Below, one piece after another: positions 1 to 9,141 of a stretch of DNA of 64,000 bases; the stretch's first letter is position 1, and each line of letters opens with the position of its first letter. A model generated the notes under the pieces. That model was not told the origin of the DNA. It worked only from the letters and a program-made list of their open reading frames with translations, and searched no databases. Made by a program: the position numbers and the translations under genes. This DNA comes from Synechococcus sp. NB0720_010 (GTDB lineage Bacteria > Cyanobacteriota > Cyanobacteriia > PCC-6307 > Cyanobiaceae): NCBI RefSeq assembly GCF_023078835.1, contig NZ_CP090898.1:124001-188000 (forward strand), written 5' to 3'.

Positions 1-62
1 TGGACGAGAACGGCGAAGCCCCGCCTGGCGTACCAACTGGGGTGGGCGTAGGTGACGGTTGA
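1..62 (+). other. Left window edge; possible 3' end of a gene
   Basis: Plus-strand frame 3 is open from the edge and reads into a Gly/Val-rich tail ending ...GVPTGVGVGDG before a TGA at 60-62, so it could be the C-terminus of a gene entering from the left. The opposite strand is also open here (a possible ATG at 92 reading leftward), so the assignment is not secure. No product can be named from about 20 codons. Confidence 0.2.
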
Positions 63-100
63 GGCGATCGCCCGCCCGTAGGGCTGACGCATCAACAGGG

Positions 101-177
101 AGGGCCAGGGACCTTGGCCCTCTGGCTTCCAGAGGGTTGACCTCAGGGCAGTCCCGTCAGAGCAGCGCAGCTGCTCT
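101..177. terminator. Two GC-rich hairpins at a gene boundary
   Basis: Two inverted repeats sit directly downstream (minus sense) of the small secreted gene. Positions 101-107 pair with 115-121 (AGGGCCA/TGGCCCT, 7-base loop), and 159-166 pair with 170-177 (AGAGCAGC/GCTGCTCT, 3-base loop). Neither is followed by a T-run on either strand, so they are not classical intrinsic terminators. They may act as 3' stabilisers or pause structures. Confidence 0.3.
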
Positions 178-181
178 TGAC

Positions 182-466
182 TCACCGGACTTTCGGGCAA
201 TACAGGCCCACCACATAGGTGGAGAGGATCTCGGCGTCGGTGGTGTTCAGACCCTGCTGCTTGGCGACCAGGGCTGTCGCCTCAGGGGAGTTGTAAGAGA
301 TGCCCTTGGCGTTGAGAGCCTGCAGTTCTCCGCAGAGGGCCTTGGCTTTCTGGGGGTTCTGCTTGACCGACTCCAGCAGCGCAGAGTCCGCAAGTGCCGG
401 AGCGGCCTGGATGAAACAGAGGGTTGCAGCGGCCAGGGACAGGCCGCAAAGGCGGAGGCGTGTCAC
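182..466 (-). CDS. Small secreted protein, loosely DUF732-like
   Basis: This 94-residue protein has a clear Sec signal peptide: a basic start (MTRLR), a hydrophobic core and an Ala-x-Ala cleavage site near residue 26 (APALA|DS). The mature part of about 68 residues is predicted helical and holds two cysteines, one in an ALCGEL motif and one in the C-terminal YCPKVR, likely to form a disulfide in the periplasm. The Cys-Gly-x-Leu...Gly-x-Ser...Cys-Pro pattern loosely recalls DUF732-type small exported proteins. Function is unknown. It lies 61 bases downstream of the DUF4332 gene on the same strand. Confidence 0.7.
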   Translation of the reverse strand: MTRLRLCGLSLAAATLCFIQAAPALADSALLESVKQNPQKAKALCGELQALNAKGISYNSPEATALVAKQQGLNTTDAEILSTYVVGLYCPKVR

Positions 467-527
467 TGAAAGGACTCCCGATGGATCTATTTGAGGTCGC
501 CTGTGCTACAGCGCTGCGCGCTAGGGG

Positions 528-932
528 TCACTTCGTCGAGCGACTGGCCGCCTGCGCCCGTTTGATCCAAGTTCGAATCAGGGCGGGTGTGATGCGTGCC
601 GGGGCCATCCCAGTCAGCGAGCGCTCGAGGCGCCCCAGCTGGGTCAAGAGCTGCTGGGGCGATGCCGCCGCTAGGCCCTGACGATTGGCGATCCCCGCGT
701 AGAGCAGGAGGGCCGCTTGGTAGGGCTCAAGATCGAGCTCCACCACCAGCTGGGCCTGACCGCGCAGTTTGCGCAGCTGACGTTCCAGCGCCCCACCCCG
801 TCTGGAGAGCTGATCGAGGTCCCGATCGGAGAGGGCGGCAATCGCTGGCCAGCTTTGGATGCCGGCTTCCATCAGGACAGCCTGCTCCCTGGCGAAATGT
901 GAGGGAAGCGGATAGGGGCTGCCTTCGCTCAC
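528..932 (-). CDS. DUF4332-like protein (helix-hairpin-helix type)
   Basis: About 134 residues. The body is helical, with short Gly-containing turns (LSRRGGALERQLRKLRGQ; then GIANRQGLAAASPQQL) typical of DUF4332/HhH-like proteins of cyanobacteria, and the C-terminus is basic (WIKRAQAASRSTK). An ATG at 974 also opens this frame, but I prefer the GTG at 930-932. It overlaps the TGA of the upstream ycf51-like gene (GTGA arrangement), which suggests translational coupling. A DNA- or protein-binding role is possible from the fold type but is not demonstrated by the sequence. Confidence 0.6.
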   Translation of the reverse strand: MSEGSPYPLPSHFAREQAVLMEAGIQSWPAIAALSDRDLDQLSRRGGALERQLRKLRGQAQLVVELDLEPYQAALLLYAGIANRQGLAAASPQQLLTQLGRLERSLTGMAPARITPALIRTWIKRAQAASRSTK

Positions 933-1402
933 CGCTTGGCGTTGACGCTCACTGTCACGTCGCCCGTGGCCCAATCGCGAACGGCGGTGGCCAGCACCAC
1001 GGGGCGATCAACGCCATCGCCTTGGGGTTCGACCCGGCGGAGGCGGACTTCAACGGTGGGGTCCTTGCGGCCGCTGCCGCGTAGGTTGCGGGCGACCTGT
1101 TCCACGCTGGGTCCAAAGGTCTCGGCAGCGAGGTCCGCTGGTGCGGCTGCCACGACGAGATCAGAGCCGTTGTCGAAGACCACGGGAACACTGACGGCCC
1201 CCTCCACCAACAGCCGGGGCGCGTAGCTCACGGCAAAGGCCAGACAGGACAGCGAGAGGAGCACGGTGAAGCTGGTGACGCCCACCAAGCGGAAGCGGAA
1301 GCCCCAGCGGGCCAGAAAGGCCACCACGGTGATCAGCAGTAGTCCACCAGCGGCAATCCCCAGCCATTCGCCAGCCGTGAGCAAGAGGGGATCGGCGCGC
1401 AT
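929..1402 (-). CDS. ycf51: Ycf51 family protein (DUF2518)
   Basis: A 157-residue membrane protein with two closely spaced N-terminal transmembrane helices (about residues 11-31 and 41-60) separated by a WGFRFRLVGVTSF segment that I recognise as characteristic of Ycf51/DUF2518 proteins of cyanobacteria and some plastids. The soluble C-terminal part begins near VPVVFDNGSDLVVAA and has a beta-rich look. Its stop overlaps the start of the DUF4332 gene. It is divergent from the tamB-like gene with only 33 bases between starts, so the promoters must overlap the coding ends. The biochemical role of Ycf51 is not established. Confidence 0.75.
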   Translation of the reverse strand: MRADPLLLTAGEWLGIAAGGLLLITVVAFLARWGFRFRLVGVTSFTVLLSLSCLAFAVSYAPRLLVEGAVSVPVVFDNGSDLVVAAAPADLAAETFGPSVEQVARNLRGSGRKDPTVEVRLRRVEPQGDGVDRPVVLATAVRDWATGDVTVSVNAKR

Positions 1403-1435
1403 GGCGGATGTTCTGGATCAAGAAACACTCTTATA

Positions 1436-4400
1436 TTGCGGCCTTCTCAGCCCCCGAGACCCACGGGCCCAGCGCGCCGCCGAAGGAATCCCAGAACGCG
1501 CGGCCCCGCGGCCTCTTCCCTGCCTGCCCTGCTGGCGGCCGCGGGGATCGCGCTGACTTGGTTTGGCCTCGATCGTGTCGCGGCCTGGCAGTACGGCCTG
1601 CGAAAGCCCTGGCTCGAGTTCCTCGCCAGTCGCTCCATGGGGCATCCCCTGGAGCTCGGTCCCTATCGCGGATTGCGGCCCCTCGGTCTGGCGGCCGGCG
1701 CCAGTCGCTTCACGCCGGGGCTCGACAACCCATCCACGATCGAGGCCCAGGCGGTTTCGGTCTCCCTGGACCCCCTGCGCAGCCTGCTGACCCGCAGCTG
1801 GGTGTTGCAGTTTCAAATTGATCGTGCCCGCGTTGACCTGCGGCGCAACAGCCAAGGCTCCTTCTGGCAACTGGGGCGTGTGCCTGCGGGGGGACAACCG
1901 CCCGCATTGACACTGCGTTATGGCTTGAGCGGCGGCCCCGCCCAGGTGCGCATTCACGGGGCGAAGGGTGAGTCGACGTCCCTGGCGCTGGAGGGATCCC
2001 TGTCGGTGGATTTGCGCCGGCGGCGTCTGGATACCAACACTCAGCTGCGCAGCCGTGAGGCGGGGCAGCTTCGCGTTGAGGTCCGCAATGACTGGCAACG
2101 CCAACGGCTGCAGTTGCAGCTTCAGCCCCAGGCGCTGAAGCTCGCCTCCCTCTTGCCGTTCCTTCCGGGTGAGGTCAAAGCCGATGTCAGGGGCGCGCTC
2201 AATGGCCGGCTGCGCCTGGAGCGCAGCGCCTCAACGAACCGCTGTCAGGGACAGCTGGATCTGACCGATCTGCGCTGGGCGCCAGGGGGGGCAATGGAGC
2301 CCTTGACCTCCGCTCGCTTGGATCTGCGCTGCAGTCCTCAAGGACTGCGCCTGGCCTCTTCCCCCCTGCGCTGGAGTGGTTGGCGCGGCCAGCTGCAGGG
2401 TGAGTTTCCCCTGGTGGGGGCACGGTCCAACCAGCTTCAGCTTCAACTCCAGGCCCGTGAGTCCAAGGCGGGCCACCGCTTCAGCGCCGCGCTTGCTGGG
2501 CCGCTGGCTGAGCTCCAGCTCCAACTCGATGGTCAGCTGGCCGGTGTGGCCGTAGCCAATCAACCCCCTCAGCCCTTGGTGTTGCAGGCCCAGGCTCTCC
2601 TGCGCAACCAAGCAGGCCTAAGCGCTGAGCTGAAGCGGTTGCTGCTTCGCCAGGGTGGCGGTGAGCTGGTGGCGAGCGGTCAGCTTTGGCCCAACCTCCA
2701 GCTCCGCAGTCGGACACTCAGCCTGGGACCACGTCAGCAGAAGGCCTGGGGCCCTGTCATTGGCTCGCGTCCGAACCTGCAGCTTGTGCTCAAGCAACTG
2801 GGCCCCTGGAGCAAGCCCCAACTGAGCCTTGAGCTCGAGCAACAGCGCAACCCGCTGCTGGGTTCGGTTCGCTCCCAGCTGATCTGGCGCCCCTCGGCCC
2901 TGCGGTTGGAGCGCTTCGAGTCGCCCTATCTGACGGCCCAGGGGCCGCTGCCGCTTGGGCGCACGCCGATGGACCTGGAGATTGACCTTCGGCGCTTTCC
3001 CCTGGAGCGCCTCTCTGCGTTGCTGGGGACAGAGCTGCGGGGGCAACTCAGTGCCTCGGGGGCACTCCGCGGTTCCCTGCAACGCCTTAGACCCGACCTC
3101 ACTCTTCAAGCGGAGGCGCCTGGGCTCGGTCCGCTTGGTCTTGATGAGAACTGGGTTGGGACCTTCCAGGGCTTATCCCTGCGGCTGCAAGTCGAAAACA
3201 GCGCCGTTCCTGGAGTGTTGCAGGCGTGGCTGACCCCTGGCTGGCAGCTCAGCTCCCTCAGCCTCAAGAGGGCGGGCGGGGCGTTCGCCCTGACGGCGGG
3301 CAACCAGCGCTACCGCTGGAGTGCCGAGCATTTCCCCCTCTCTGGCTTTGACCTGGCCCTTTGGCCAGCGGCCGCACCCCAACCGTTGTCCGGTTACTTG
3401 AGCGGGCAAGGGGCCCTCGCCATGAAGCCCCTGTCCCTCGATGGTCAGCTCCAGGTTGATCAACCGCAGTTGCTTGGATTGTTCGGTCGCTCCCTGCAAG
3501 CCAAGGCTGCGCTTCGCCAGGGTCGCTTCAGCCTGGATGGCCAATGGACGGCCCTTGGCTACGGAACGGTTGGCATTCAGTTCAAAGGCCAACAGGCCGG
3601 CCCCCTCTGGCTGCGGTTGGAGGCTCGCCAACTCCAATCGCAAACCCTGCAGGAGCTGCTGGCCGCTGTCCCCCATTGGGGGGGACTCCCTCCGACGCCA
3701 AGTGGTCGTGCCTTTGATTTGGGCAAGCTGGTGTTCAACACCCAGGGCCTGTCCCTGGCGGATCAGCTCACGGCCCTGGCCCAAGCCCAGCGTCAGCGCC
3801 AGCGGGCCCAATCGGCGCAAACCAAAGCCGCACTGCAGGACCTGCGGGGGGTCTTGGATGCCGACTTCACCTTGAGGGGGCCATCCGCTGACCGTTTATT
3901 TGTCGACCTCGCGGCCCAAGGACACCTGTGGCTTCAGGGGACGGATCGCGATCTAGCGCTTACGGATCAGCCGACGGTTGTGCGTCTCCATGGGCCCCTC
4001 AACCAAGGGGGGGAGTTTGAGCTGGCCCATCTGCCACTGGCACTGCTGGCATTGGTCGCGCCGGTTCCAGAGGGTCTCCGGGGATCGCTTTCCAGTCGCG
4101 GTTCCTATCGCCTCGGAGGCCCCAAGCAGCGTCCAGCTTTTGAACTGAATTTGGCCCTGCAGAACGCCTCCCTCAATGGAGAGCGCTTGGCCCTCGAGCG
4201 CGGTGAGGTGACGTTGCAGAACAACCAACTCGCCCTCGATTGGGTCTTGCGCGGTGGTGGTTCCTCTGAGGTCGTGGATGTGCGTGGCACGGTTCCACTC
4301 TCGGCGTCATCGGATGCCCTCACATTGCGGATTGGTAGCCGCGGTGATGGTCTGCGCTTTCTCACGGCCCTCTCGGGTTCGGCGGTGCAGTGGAAGCAGG

Positions 4401-5851
4401 GCAGCGCCGACCTGGAACTCCTGGTGCGTGGCTCCTTGCTCCAGCCTGTGGCGAACGGCTTTTTGCGCTTCAGCAATGGGGTGATGCAGCTGGCCGATCA
4501 GACGGTCCGCGATCTCGATGCGGTCCTGCTGTTCGACTTCAGTTCCCTGGAGATGCAAAGCCTGAGCGCTCGCGTCGGCGACAAGGGGCAGCTCAGTGGC
4601 AGCGGAGATCTCAACCTCTTTGCCTCGGGTGAGGGTGCGCCAGCACGCCGTCTGAATCTCACTGTTAAGCAAGCCCCGTTCAAGCTGGCGCGGATGGCCG
4701 CCGTCGCCGACGGAACCGTTGAGATCGGCGGCAGCCTGCTGCGCCCCGTTCTGGGCGGTGAGCTCGCCCTGAGCCGCGGGGCGATCAACGTTCAGCCCGG
4801 TGAGCTCGCCACGGAAGACGCCCCCAGTAAGCCCACCAACGTTCCTGCCCTGCTGGAGTCCAAGTGGGACTTCAACAAACCCCTGCTCGTCATGGGGCGG
4901 CAGTTGGAGAGCTCCAGCAGCCAAGACCTGCGGGCTGCCCTGCCCAACTTGGGCTCCGTCAGCTTTGAGCGCTTCCGCTTGCGCTTTGGCCGCGATCTGC
5001 GGGTGGAAGTCCCCAACGTCCTGAACTTCGGTGTGGGTGGTTTGTTGACCCTCAATGGCCCCCTCGACCCCAAGATTCAGATCAGTGGCGTCGTACGGCT
5101 GCTGCGGGGTCGCCTTGGGCTGTTCACCACCACCTTCAGCCTCGATCCCGACGCCCCCAACGTGGCGGTCTTCACCCCCAGCCTGGGCCTGATTCCCTAC
5201 GTGGACATCGTCTTGCGCACGCGGGTGTCCGACACCCTCTCGGCCTTCGGCGATGGCAGCAATCGCTCCACCATCTACGACTGGAGCACCAATGGCTCCT
5301 TCAACAACGCCTCCTTGACCCCCAACAGCTTTGATCAGCTGCAACTGGTGCGGGTGCGGCTCGAAGTCACGGGGCCTGCGGACCAGTTGGTCGACAACAT
5401 TCGCCTCTCCAGTACCCCGCCGTTGCCTGAGGATCGATTGCTGGCCTTGATTGGCGGCAATTCCCTGGTGGGTCTGGTCGGTGGCAACGCTGGAGCAGCC
5501 GTCGCCACCGTGGTTGGACAGTCCTTGCTCTCCCCTTTGGTGGGCAGCCTGACGGAATTGCTGGGCCAGCGGCTTACCTTCGCGATCTATCCGGCCTACG
5601 TCTTACCGACGAACTACGACGCCGAATCCAACCGCTCCGGTCAGGTGCCATCGCAGCTGGTTCCCGTCACCGACATCGGCTTGGATGTGAGTGAGCGTTT
5701 CAACGCCTCTGTGCTGGCTGCTCCCAACCGCAGCGACATCCCGCCCCAGGTCACCCTCGGCTACCAGGCCAAGCCCTGGTTGGGACTACAGACCTCCATC
5801 GATGCGGAGGCCCGTTGGCAGACCCAGATGCAGGTCTTCTTCCGTTTCTAG
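1436..5851 (+). CDS. tamB: TamB/TIC236-type envelope protein (DUF490)
   Basis: This very large protein (1471 residues) has a short Arg/Pro-rich cytoplasmic start, one transmembrane anchor near residues 28-48, then about 900 residues of repeated amphipathic beta-strand sequence. A TamB C-terminal domain occupies roughly residues 1020-1471, with the Gly-rich LALIGGNSLVGLVGGNAG stretch and a final Phe (QVFFRF). TamB-like proteins span the periplasm and work with Omp85 proteins or move lipid between membranes; the plastid homologue is TIC236. The best start is a TTG at 1436: no ATG or GTG occurs in frame before the anchor. It is followed by the ROK kinase after 11 bases. Confidence 0.88.
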   Translation: MRPSQPPRPTGPARRRRNPRTRGPAASSLPALLAAAGIALTWFGLDRVAAWQYGLRKPWLEFLASRSMGHPLELGPYRGLRPLGLAAGASRFTPGLDNPSTIEAQAVSVSLDPLRSLLTRSWVLQFQIDRARVDLRRNSQGSFWQLGRVPAGGQPPALTLRYGLSGGPAQVRIHGAKGESTSLALEGSLSVDLRRRRLDTNTQLRSREAGQLRVEVRNDWQRQRLQLQLQPQALKLASLLPFLPGEVKADVRGALNGRLRLERSASTNRCQGQLDLTDLRWAPGGAMEPLTSARLDLRCSPQGLRLASSPLRWSGWRGQLQGEFPLVGARSNQLQLQLQARESKAGHRFSAALAGPLAELQLQLDGQLAGVAVANQPPQPLVLQAQALLRNQAGLSAELKRLLLRQGGGELVASGQLWPNLQLRSRTLSLGPRQQKAWGPVIGSRPNLQLVLKQLGPWSKPQLSLELEQQRNPLLGSVRSQLIWRPSALRLERFESPYLTAQGPLPLGRTPMDLEIDLRRFPLERLSALLGTELRGQLSASGALRGSLQRLRPDLTLQAEAPGLGPLGLDENWVGTFQGLSLRLQVENSAVPGVLQAWLTPGWQLSSLSLKRAGGAFALTAGNQRYRWSAEHFPLSGFDLALWPAAAPQPLSGYLSGQGALAMKPLSLDGQLQVDQPQLLGLFGRSLQAKAALRQGRFSLDGQWTALGYGTVGIQFKGQQAGPLWLRLEARQLQSQTLQELLAAVPHWGGLPPTPSGRAFDLGKLVFNTQGLSLADQLTALAQAQRQRQRAQSAQTKAALQDLRGVLDADFTLRGPSADRLFVDLAAQGHLWLQGTDRDLALTDQPTVVRLHGPLNQGGEFELAHLPLALLALVAPVPEGLRGSLSSRGSYRLGGPKQRPAFELNLALQNASLNGERLALERGEVTLQNNQLALDWVLRGGGSSEVVDVRGTVPLSASSDALTLRIGSRGDGLRFLTALSGSAVQWKQGSADLELLVRGSLLQPVANGFLRFSNGVMQLADQTVRDLDAVLLFDFSSLEMQSLSARVGDKGQLSGSGDLNLFASGEGAPARRLNLTVKQAPFKLARMAAVADGTVEIGGSLLRPVLGGELALSRGAINVQPGELATEDAPSKPTNVPALLESKWDFNKPLLVMGRQLESSSSQDLRAALPNLGSVSFERFRLRFGRDLRVEVPNVLNFGVGGLLTLNGPLDPKIQISGVVRLLRGRLGLFTTTFSLDPDAPNVAVFTPSLGLIPYVDIVLRTRVSDTLSAFGDGSNRSTIYDWSTNGSFNNASLTPNSFDQLQLVRVRLEVTGPADQLVDNIRLSSTPPLPEDRLLALIGGNSLVGLVGGNAGAAVATVVGQSLLSPLVGSLTELLGQRLTFAIYPAYVLPTNYDAESNRSGQVPSQLVPVTDIGLDVSERFNASVLAAPNRSDIPPQVTLGYQAKPWLGLQTSIDAEARWQTQMQVFFRF

Positions 5852-5862
5852 CGGCCATCCCA

Positions 5863-6750
5863 ATGAGCGAACTGATCGGAGTGGATGTGGGAGGGACGGC
5901 CATCAAGCTGGGCCGCTTCTCCAACGGCGGTGAGCTCCTGGCGGAGTTGGAATGCCCCACGCCGCAGCCGGCCATGCCCGGCGGAGTGGTGACGGCAATC
6001 GTCGATGCGGTCGCTGCCCTCGATCCCGATCGACGGGCCTCGAGGGTGGGCATTGGTTTGCCTGGACCGATGGATGCGGCGGCCCGGGTGGCTCGGGTCT
6101 GCATCAACCTGCCGGGTTGGCAGCAGGTGCCCTTGGCGGAATGGCTTGAGCCGCAACTCGGCCGGCGGGTGACCCTCGCCAACGATGGGAACTGCGCCCT
6201 GATGGGTGAGGCCTGGCGGGGTGCTGCGGTCGGCTACCGCGATGTCTTGCTGCTCACCTTGGGGACCGGCGTGGGTGGAGGAGTGCTGCTCAATGGTCAG
6301 CTCTTCACGGGTCAAGGCGGAGCCGCCGCTGAACCGGGACTGATCAGCGTCAACCCCGATGGCCCCGCCTGCAACAGTGGCAACCGTGGCTCCCTGGAGC
6401 AGTACTGCAGCATTGCCGGCCTGCGCCGGCTGTTGGATCAGGACCCTCAAACCTTGGATCGGCTGGCCCGTGCGGGCGACCTGCAGGCCTTGGAGGCCTG
6501 GCGGGAGTACGGCCGTTGGCTTGGGGTCGGCTTGAGTTCCTTGATCTATGTCCTCACGCCGCAGTTGGTGCTGATCGGAGGTGGTTTGAGTGCCGCCAGC
6601 GCCCATTTTTTGCCCCATGCCCTGGCGGAGGTGGAGCAGCGGGTCCAGGCCGAAAGCCGCCTGGGCGTTGAGATTCGCTGTGCTGCCCTTGGCAACGGGG
6701 CCGGGCGACTGGGGGCCGCGCGCTTGGCTCTGGAACGGCTGAATGATTGA
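5863..6750 (+). CDS. ROK family sugar kinase
   Basis: A 295-residue ASKHA-fold kinase. The N-terminal phosphate loop GVDVGGTAIKLG (residues 6-17), the catalytic Asp in NDGN (D108) and the second phosphate motif LTLGTGVGGG (131-140) are intact, consistent with glucose/N-acyl-sugar phosphorylation. The family's zinc site is degraded: the usual Glu-x-Gly-His is EPGL (L160), and the CxCGxxGC loop reads CNSGNRGS (residues 170-177), keeping a single cysteine. I chose ATG 5863, 11 bases after the tamB-like stop. A separate non-ROK glucokinase lies at 17861-18865, so this one may phosphorylate another sugar. Confidence 0.85.
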   Translation: MSELIGVDVGGTAIKLGRFSNGGELLAELECPTPQPAMPGGVVTAIVDAVAALDPDRRASRVGIGLPGPMDAAARVARVCINLPGWQQVPLAEWLEPQLGRRVTLANDGNCALMGEAWRGAAVGYRDVLLLTLGTGVGGGVLLNGQLFTGQGGAAAEPGLISVNPDGPACNSGNRGSLEQYCSIAGLRRLLDQDPQTLDRLARAGDLQALEAWREYGRWLGVGLSSLIYVLTPQLVLIGGGLSAASAHFLPHALAEVEQRVQAESRLGVEIRCAALGNGAGRLGAARLALERLND

Positions 6751-6789
6751 GCCCGGCTGGGATGATGCTCACTCGAGCCCCAGAAGTGT

Positions 6790-8094
6790 GTGAACGTTCC
6801 CGATCCATCGCCTGAACTACTGCAGCGCGCTGGTGGCGTTCGAACCGCTGCGATGGCCCTGGGGCGTTGCAGTGATCAAGAGCGACGGCAGGCCGTCCTG
6901 GCGATGGCCGATGCCCTCGAGGCTGAGGCCAGCGCGATCGTCGCGGCCAATGCCGCTGATCTCGAGGCCGCGGCAGCCGCTGACCTGGCTCCCTCCCTGG
7001 TGGCCAGGCTGAAGCTGGATGCGAGCAAGCTGGCCGGCGCGATCGAAGGGGTGCGTCAGGTGGCCCAGCTGCCGGATCCCGTCGGCGTGCGCCAGATGCA
7101 CCGGGAGCTCGATTCCGGCTTGGTGCTCGAGCGCCTCAGTGTTCCCTTGGGGGTCCTGGGGGTGATCTTTGAAGCCCGCCCCGATGCGGTGATGCAGATC
7201 GCCTCGTTGGCCATTCGTTCCGGCAATGGCGCCATCCTCAAGGGCGGCAGGGAAGCCAACCGCAGTTGCACGGCGATCCTCTCCGCCCTTCGCAGCGGAT
7301 TGGCGGCCTCGGCGGTCTCCCCTCAGGCCCTGGAGCTGCTGACGTCCCGTGAGGAAAGCTTGGCCTTGCTCAAGCTCGATGGCCTGGTGGATCTGATCAT
7401 TCCCCGGGGTTCCAACGAACTGGTGCGCTTCATTCAGGACAACACCCGCATTCCTGTCCTGGGCCATGCCGATGGGGTCTGTCACTTGTATGTCGACCAG
7501 GAGGTTGATGTTCCCCAGGCGATTCGTATTGCCCTGGACGCCAAAACCCAGTACCCGGCCGCCTGTAATGCGATCGAGACCCTGCTGATTCACCGCAGCA
7601 GCGCCGCGGCCTTCCTCGAACAGGCCCTGCCGGCCTTTGCCGAGGCTGGTGTGGAGTTGCGCGGGGATGCCGCCAGCCAGGCTTTGGGGGTTTCAACAGC
7701 AGCCGAGGAGTCGGACTGGCGGACGGAGTACTCCGATTTGATCCTCTCGGTCCGCGTCGTGGATGACCTGCAGAAGGCCCTGGATCACATCGCCCGCCAC
7801 GGCTCAAGGCACACCGAGTGCATTTGCACCACCAATGGCGCAACGGCGGAGACGTTCCTGCGCAGTGTCGATAGCGCTGGGGTCTATCACAATTGCTCCA
7901 CGCGCTTTGCCGATGGCTTCCGCTATGGCTTTGGCGCCGAGGTCGGCATCAGTACCCAAACCCTGCCGCCCCGTGGCCCCGTTGGCTTGGAGGGGCTGGT
8001 GACCTATCGCTACCTGTTGCGTGGTGACGGGCACATCGCCGCTGACTACGCCTCCGGCGCCCGCAGCTTCAGCCATCGCGATTGCCCCCTGTGA
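6790..8094 (+). CDS. proA: Glutamate-5-semialdehyde dehydrogenase (ProA)
   Basis: This gene encodes gamma-glutamyl phosphate reductase, the NADPH-dependent second step of proline synthesis. The 434-residue length matches the family. The catalytic cysteine lies in [14 protein letters not shown], the cofactor-side motif [11 protein letters not shown] is present, and the C-terminal segment [19 protein letters not shown] is typical. The start is a GTG at 6790. Its TGA overlaps the GTG of folB (GTGA), so the two are probably translationally coupled. No proB is in the window. Confidence 0.95.
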   Translation: MNVPDPSPELLQRAGGVRTAAMALGRCSDQERRQAVLAMADALEAEASAIVAANAADLEAAAAADLAPSLVARLKLDASKLAGAIEGVRQVAQLPDPVGVRQMHRELDSGLVLERLSVPLGVLGVIFEARPDAVMQIASLAIRSGNGAILKGGREANRSCTAILSALRSGLAASAVSPQALELLTSREESLALLKLDGLVDLIIPRGSNELVRFIQDNTRIPVLGHADGVCHLYVDQEVDVPQAIRIALDAKTQYPAACNAIETLLIHRSSAAAFLEQALPAFAEAGVELRGDAASQALGVSTAAEESDWRTEYSDLILSVRVVDDLQKALDHIARHGSRHTECICTTNGATAETFLRSVDSAGVYHNCSTRFADGFRYGFGAEVGISTQTLPPRGPVGLEGLVTYRYLLRGDGHIAADYASGARSFSHRDCPL

Positions 8095-8462
8095 GCGGTA
8101 GCGATCGGATCGTGGTGCGGGACCTGCGCCTTTGGGCCCACGTGGGCGTGCTGCCCCATGAGCGGGAATTCGGTCAGTGGTTTGAACTCGACATCGAGCT
8201 CCGTTGGGATCTCAGTGACGCCGCCGCCCGTGACGATGTGACCGCGACCCTGGATTACAGCCGTGCCATTCAGGCCCTGCAGCGCCAGGCCAGGCAGCTG
8301 CGTTGTCAGACCTTGGAGCATTGGAGCGGCCTGATCCTGGATCTGCTCGAGGACCTCTACGGCCCGGTACCGATGGCGATCGAACTGCGCAAATGCCAGG
8401 CACCTGTCCCTGGATTTGGTGGCACGGTTGGCGTGCAGCGCAGCCGGCACCAGTCCGCCTGA
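8091..8462 (+). CDS. folB: Dihydroneopterin aldolase (FolB)
   Basis: A 123-residue enzyme of folate synthesis that converts dihydroneopterin to 6-hydroxymethyl-dihydropterin and glycolaldehyde. Family signatures are the start [19 protein letters not shown], the DYSRAIQ motif, the LEHWSG region with its active-site Glu, and the closing [13 protein letters not shown]. The GTG start at 8091 overlaps the proA stop. The lipase-like gene follows after 3 bases, so proA-folB-hydrolase look like one transcript. Confidence 0.92.
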   Translation: MSGSDRIVVRDLRLWAHVGVLPHEREFGQWFELDIELRWDLSDAAARDDVTATLDYSRAIQALQRQARQLRCQTLEHWSGLILDLLEDLYGPVPMAIELRKCQAPVPGFGGTVGVQRSRHQSA

Positions 8463-8465
8463 CCG

Positions 8466-9065
8466 ATGACCAAGCGTCCTCTGGTGCTGCTGCATGGGTT
8501 GTGGGACACCCCCCGTTTGTTTCGCCGGCTCGAGCAGGCGCTGCTGGAGCGTCAGCCAGACCTGGAGCTCTTTGCACCCCACTTGCCCCATCGCCTGGGC
8601 GCCACGCCCATTCGTCAGCTCGCCGCGCAATTGGATCGCTTGATTCAAGGGCGCTTTGGCGCTGAGAGAGAGCTGGATCTCTTCGGGTTCTCCATGGGTG
8701 GTGTGATTGCGCGCACCTGGCTGCAGGAGTGGGACGGGGTTCGGCGAACGCGCCGTCTGGTCTGTTTAGGCAGTCCACAGCAGGGAACATTGACGGCGCA
8801 GTTGGTTCCTCGCTGGCCCTTGGCAGGCATTGCTGACATGAAGATCGGCAGCGCACTCCTGCGGGATCTCGATGCGGGGAAGCATCACTTGGATGGCTTG
8901 CAGTGCGTCAGTTTGTACAGCCGCACGGACATCACGGTGTTTCCTGGTTGGCGGGCGGTTCTGCCCCAGGGGCCGCGGCAGGCCTTGCCCGTTTGGACGC
9001 ACCGGCAACTCATCGTGAATCCACGGGCGATCGCAACATTGGCTGAGGAATTGCTGGCGCCTTAG
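8466..9065 (+). CDS. Lipase/esterase-like alpha/beta hydrolase
   Basis: A 199-residue alpha/beta hydrolase. The oxyanion-hole motif LLHG is at residues 8-11 and the nucleophile elbow GFSMGG puts the catalytic Ser at residue 76. A later Asp (SRTDITVFPG) and His (THRQLIVNP) are in the right order to complete the triad. There is no signal peptide or lid-sized insertion. The compact form resembles cyanobacterial lipase-class proteins annotated as triacylglycerol lipase or acyl esterases; the substrate is unknown. Confidence 0.85.
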   Translation: MTKRPLVLLHGLWDTPRLFRRLEQALLERQPDLELFAPHLPHRLGATPIRQLAAQLDRLIQGRFGAERELDLFGFSMGGVIARTWLQEWDGVRRTRRLVCLGSPQQGTLTAQLVPRWPLAGIADMKIGSALLRDLDAGKHHLDGLQCVSLYSRTDITVFPGWRAVLPQGPRQALPVWTHRQLIVNPRAIATLAEELLAP

Positions 9066-9141
9066 CCACAACATTTCCCATCACGGCCGTTGTCGCTCGA
9101 GGGAAGCGTGTCTATGGGTAGGCAAAGTTTGAAGGCCCTCT

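Noticed and set aside
59-469. Plus-strand frame across the small secreted gene
   Set aside because: The minus frame encodes a proper signal peptide and fits the gene order; the plus frame is Arg/Gly noise.
563-585. GTTCGAATC motif resembling a tRNA T-loop
   Set aside because: It falls inside the DUF4332 gene and no cloverleaf can be built around it.
4307-5344. Long minus-strand open frame opposite the tamB-like gene
   Set aside because: It lies wholly inside the tamB coding sequence; its Gly/Gln/Ala-rich translation has no domain and reflects high-GC antisense openness.
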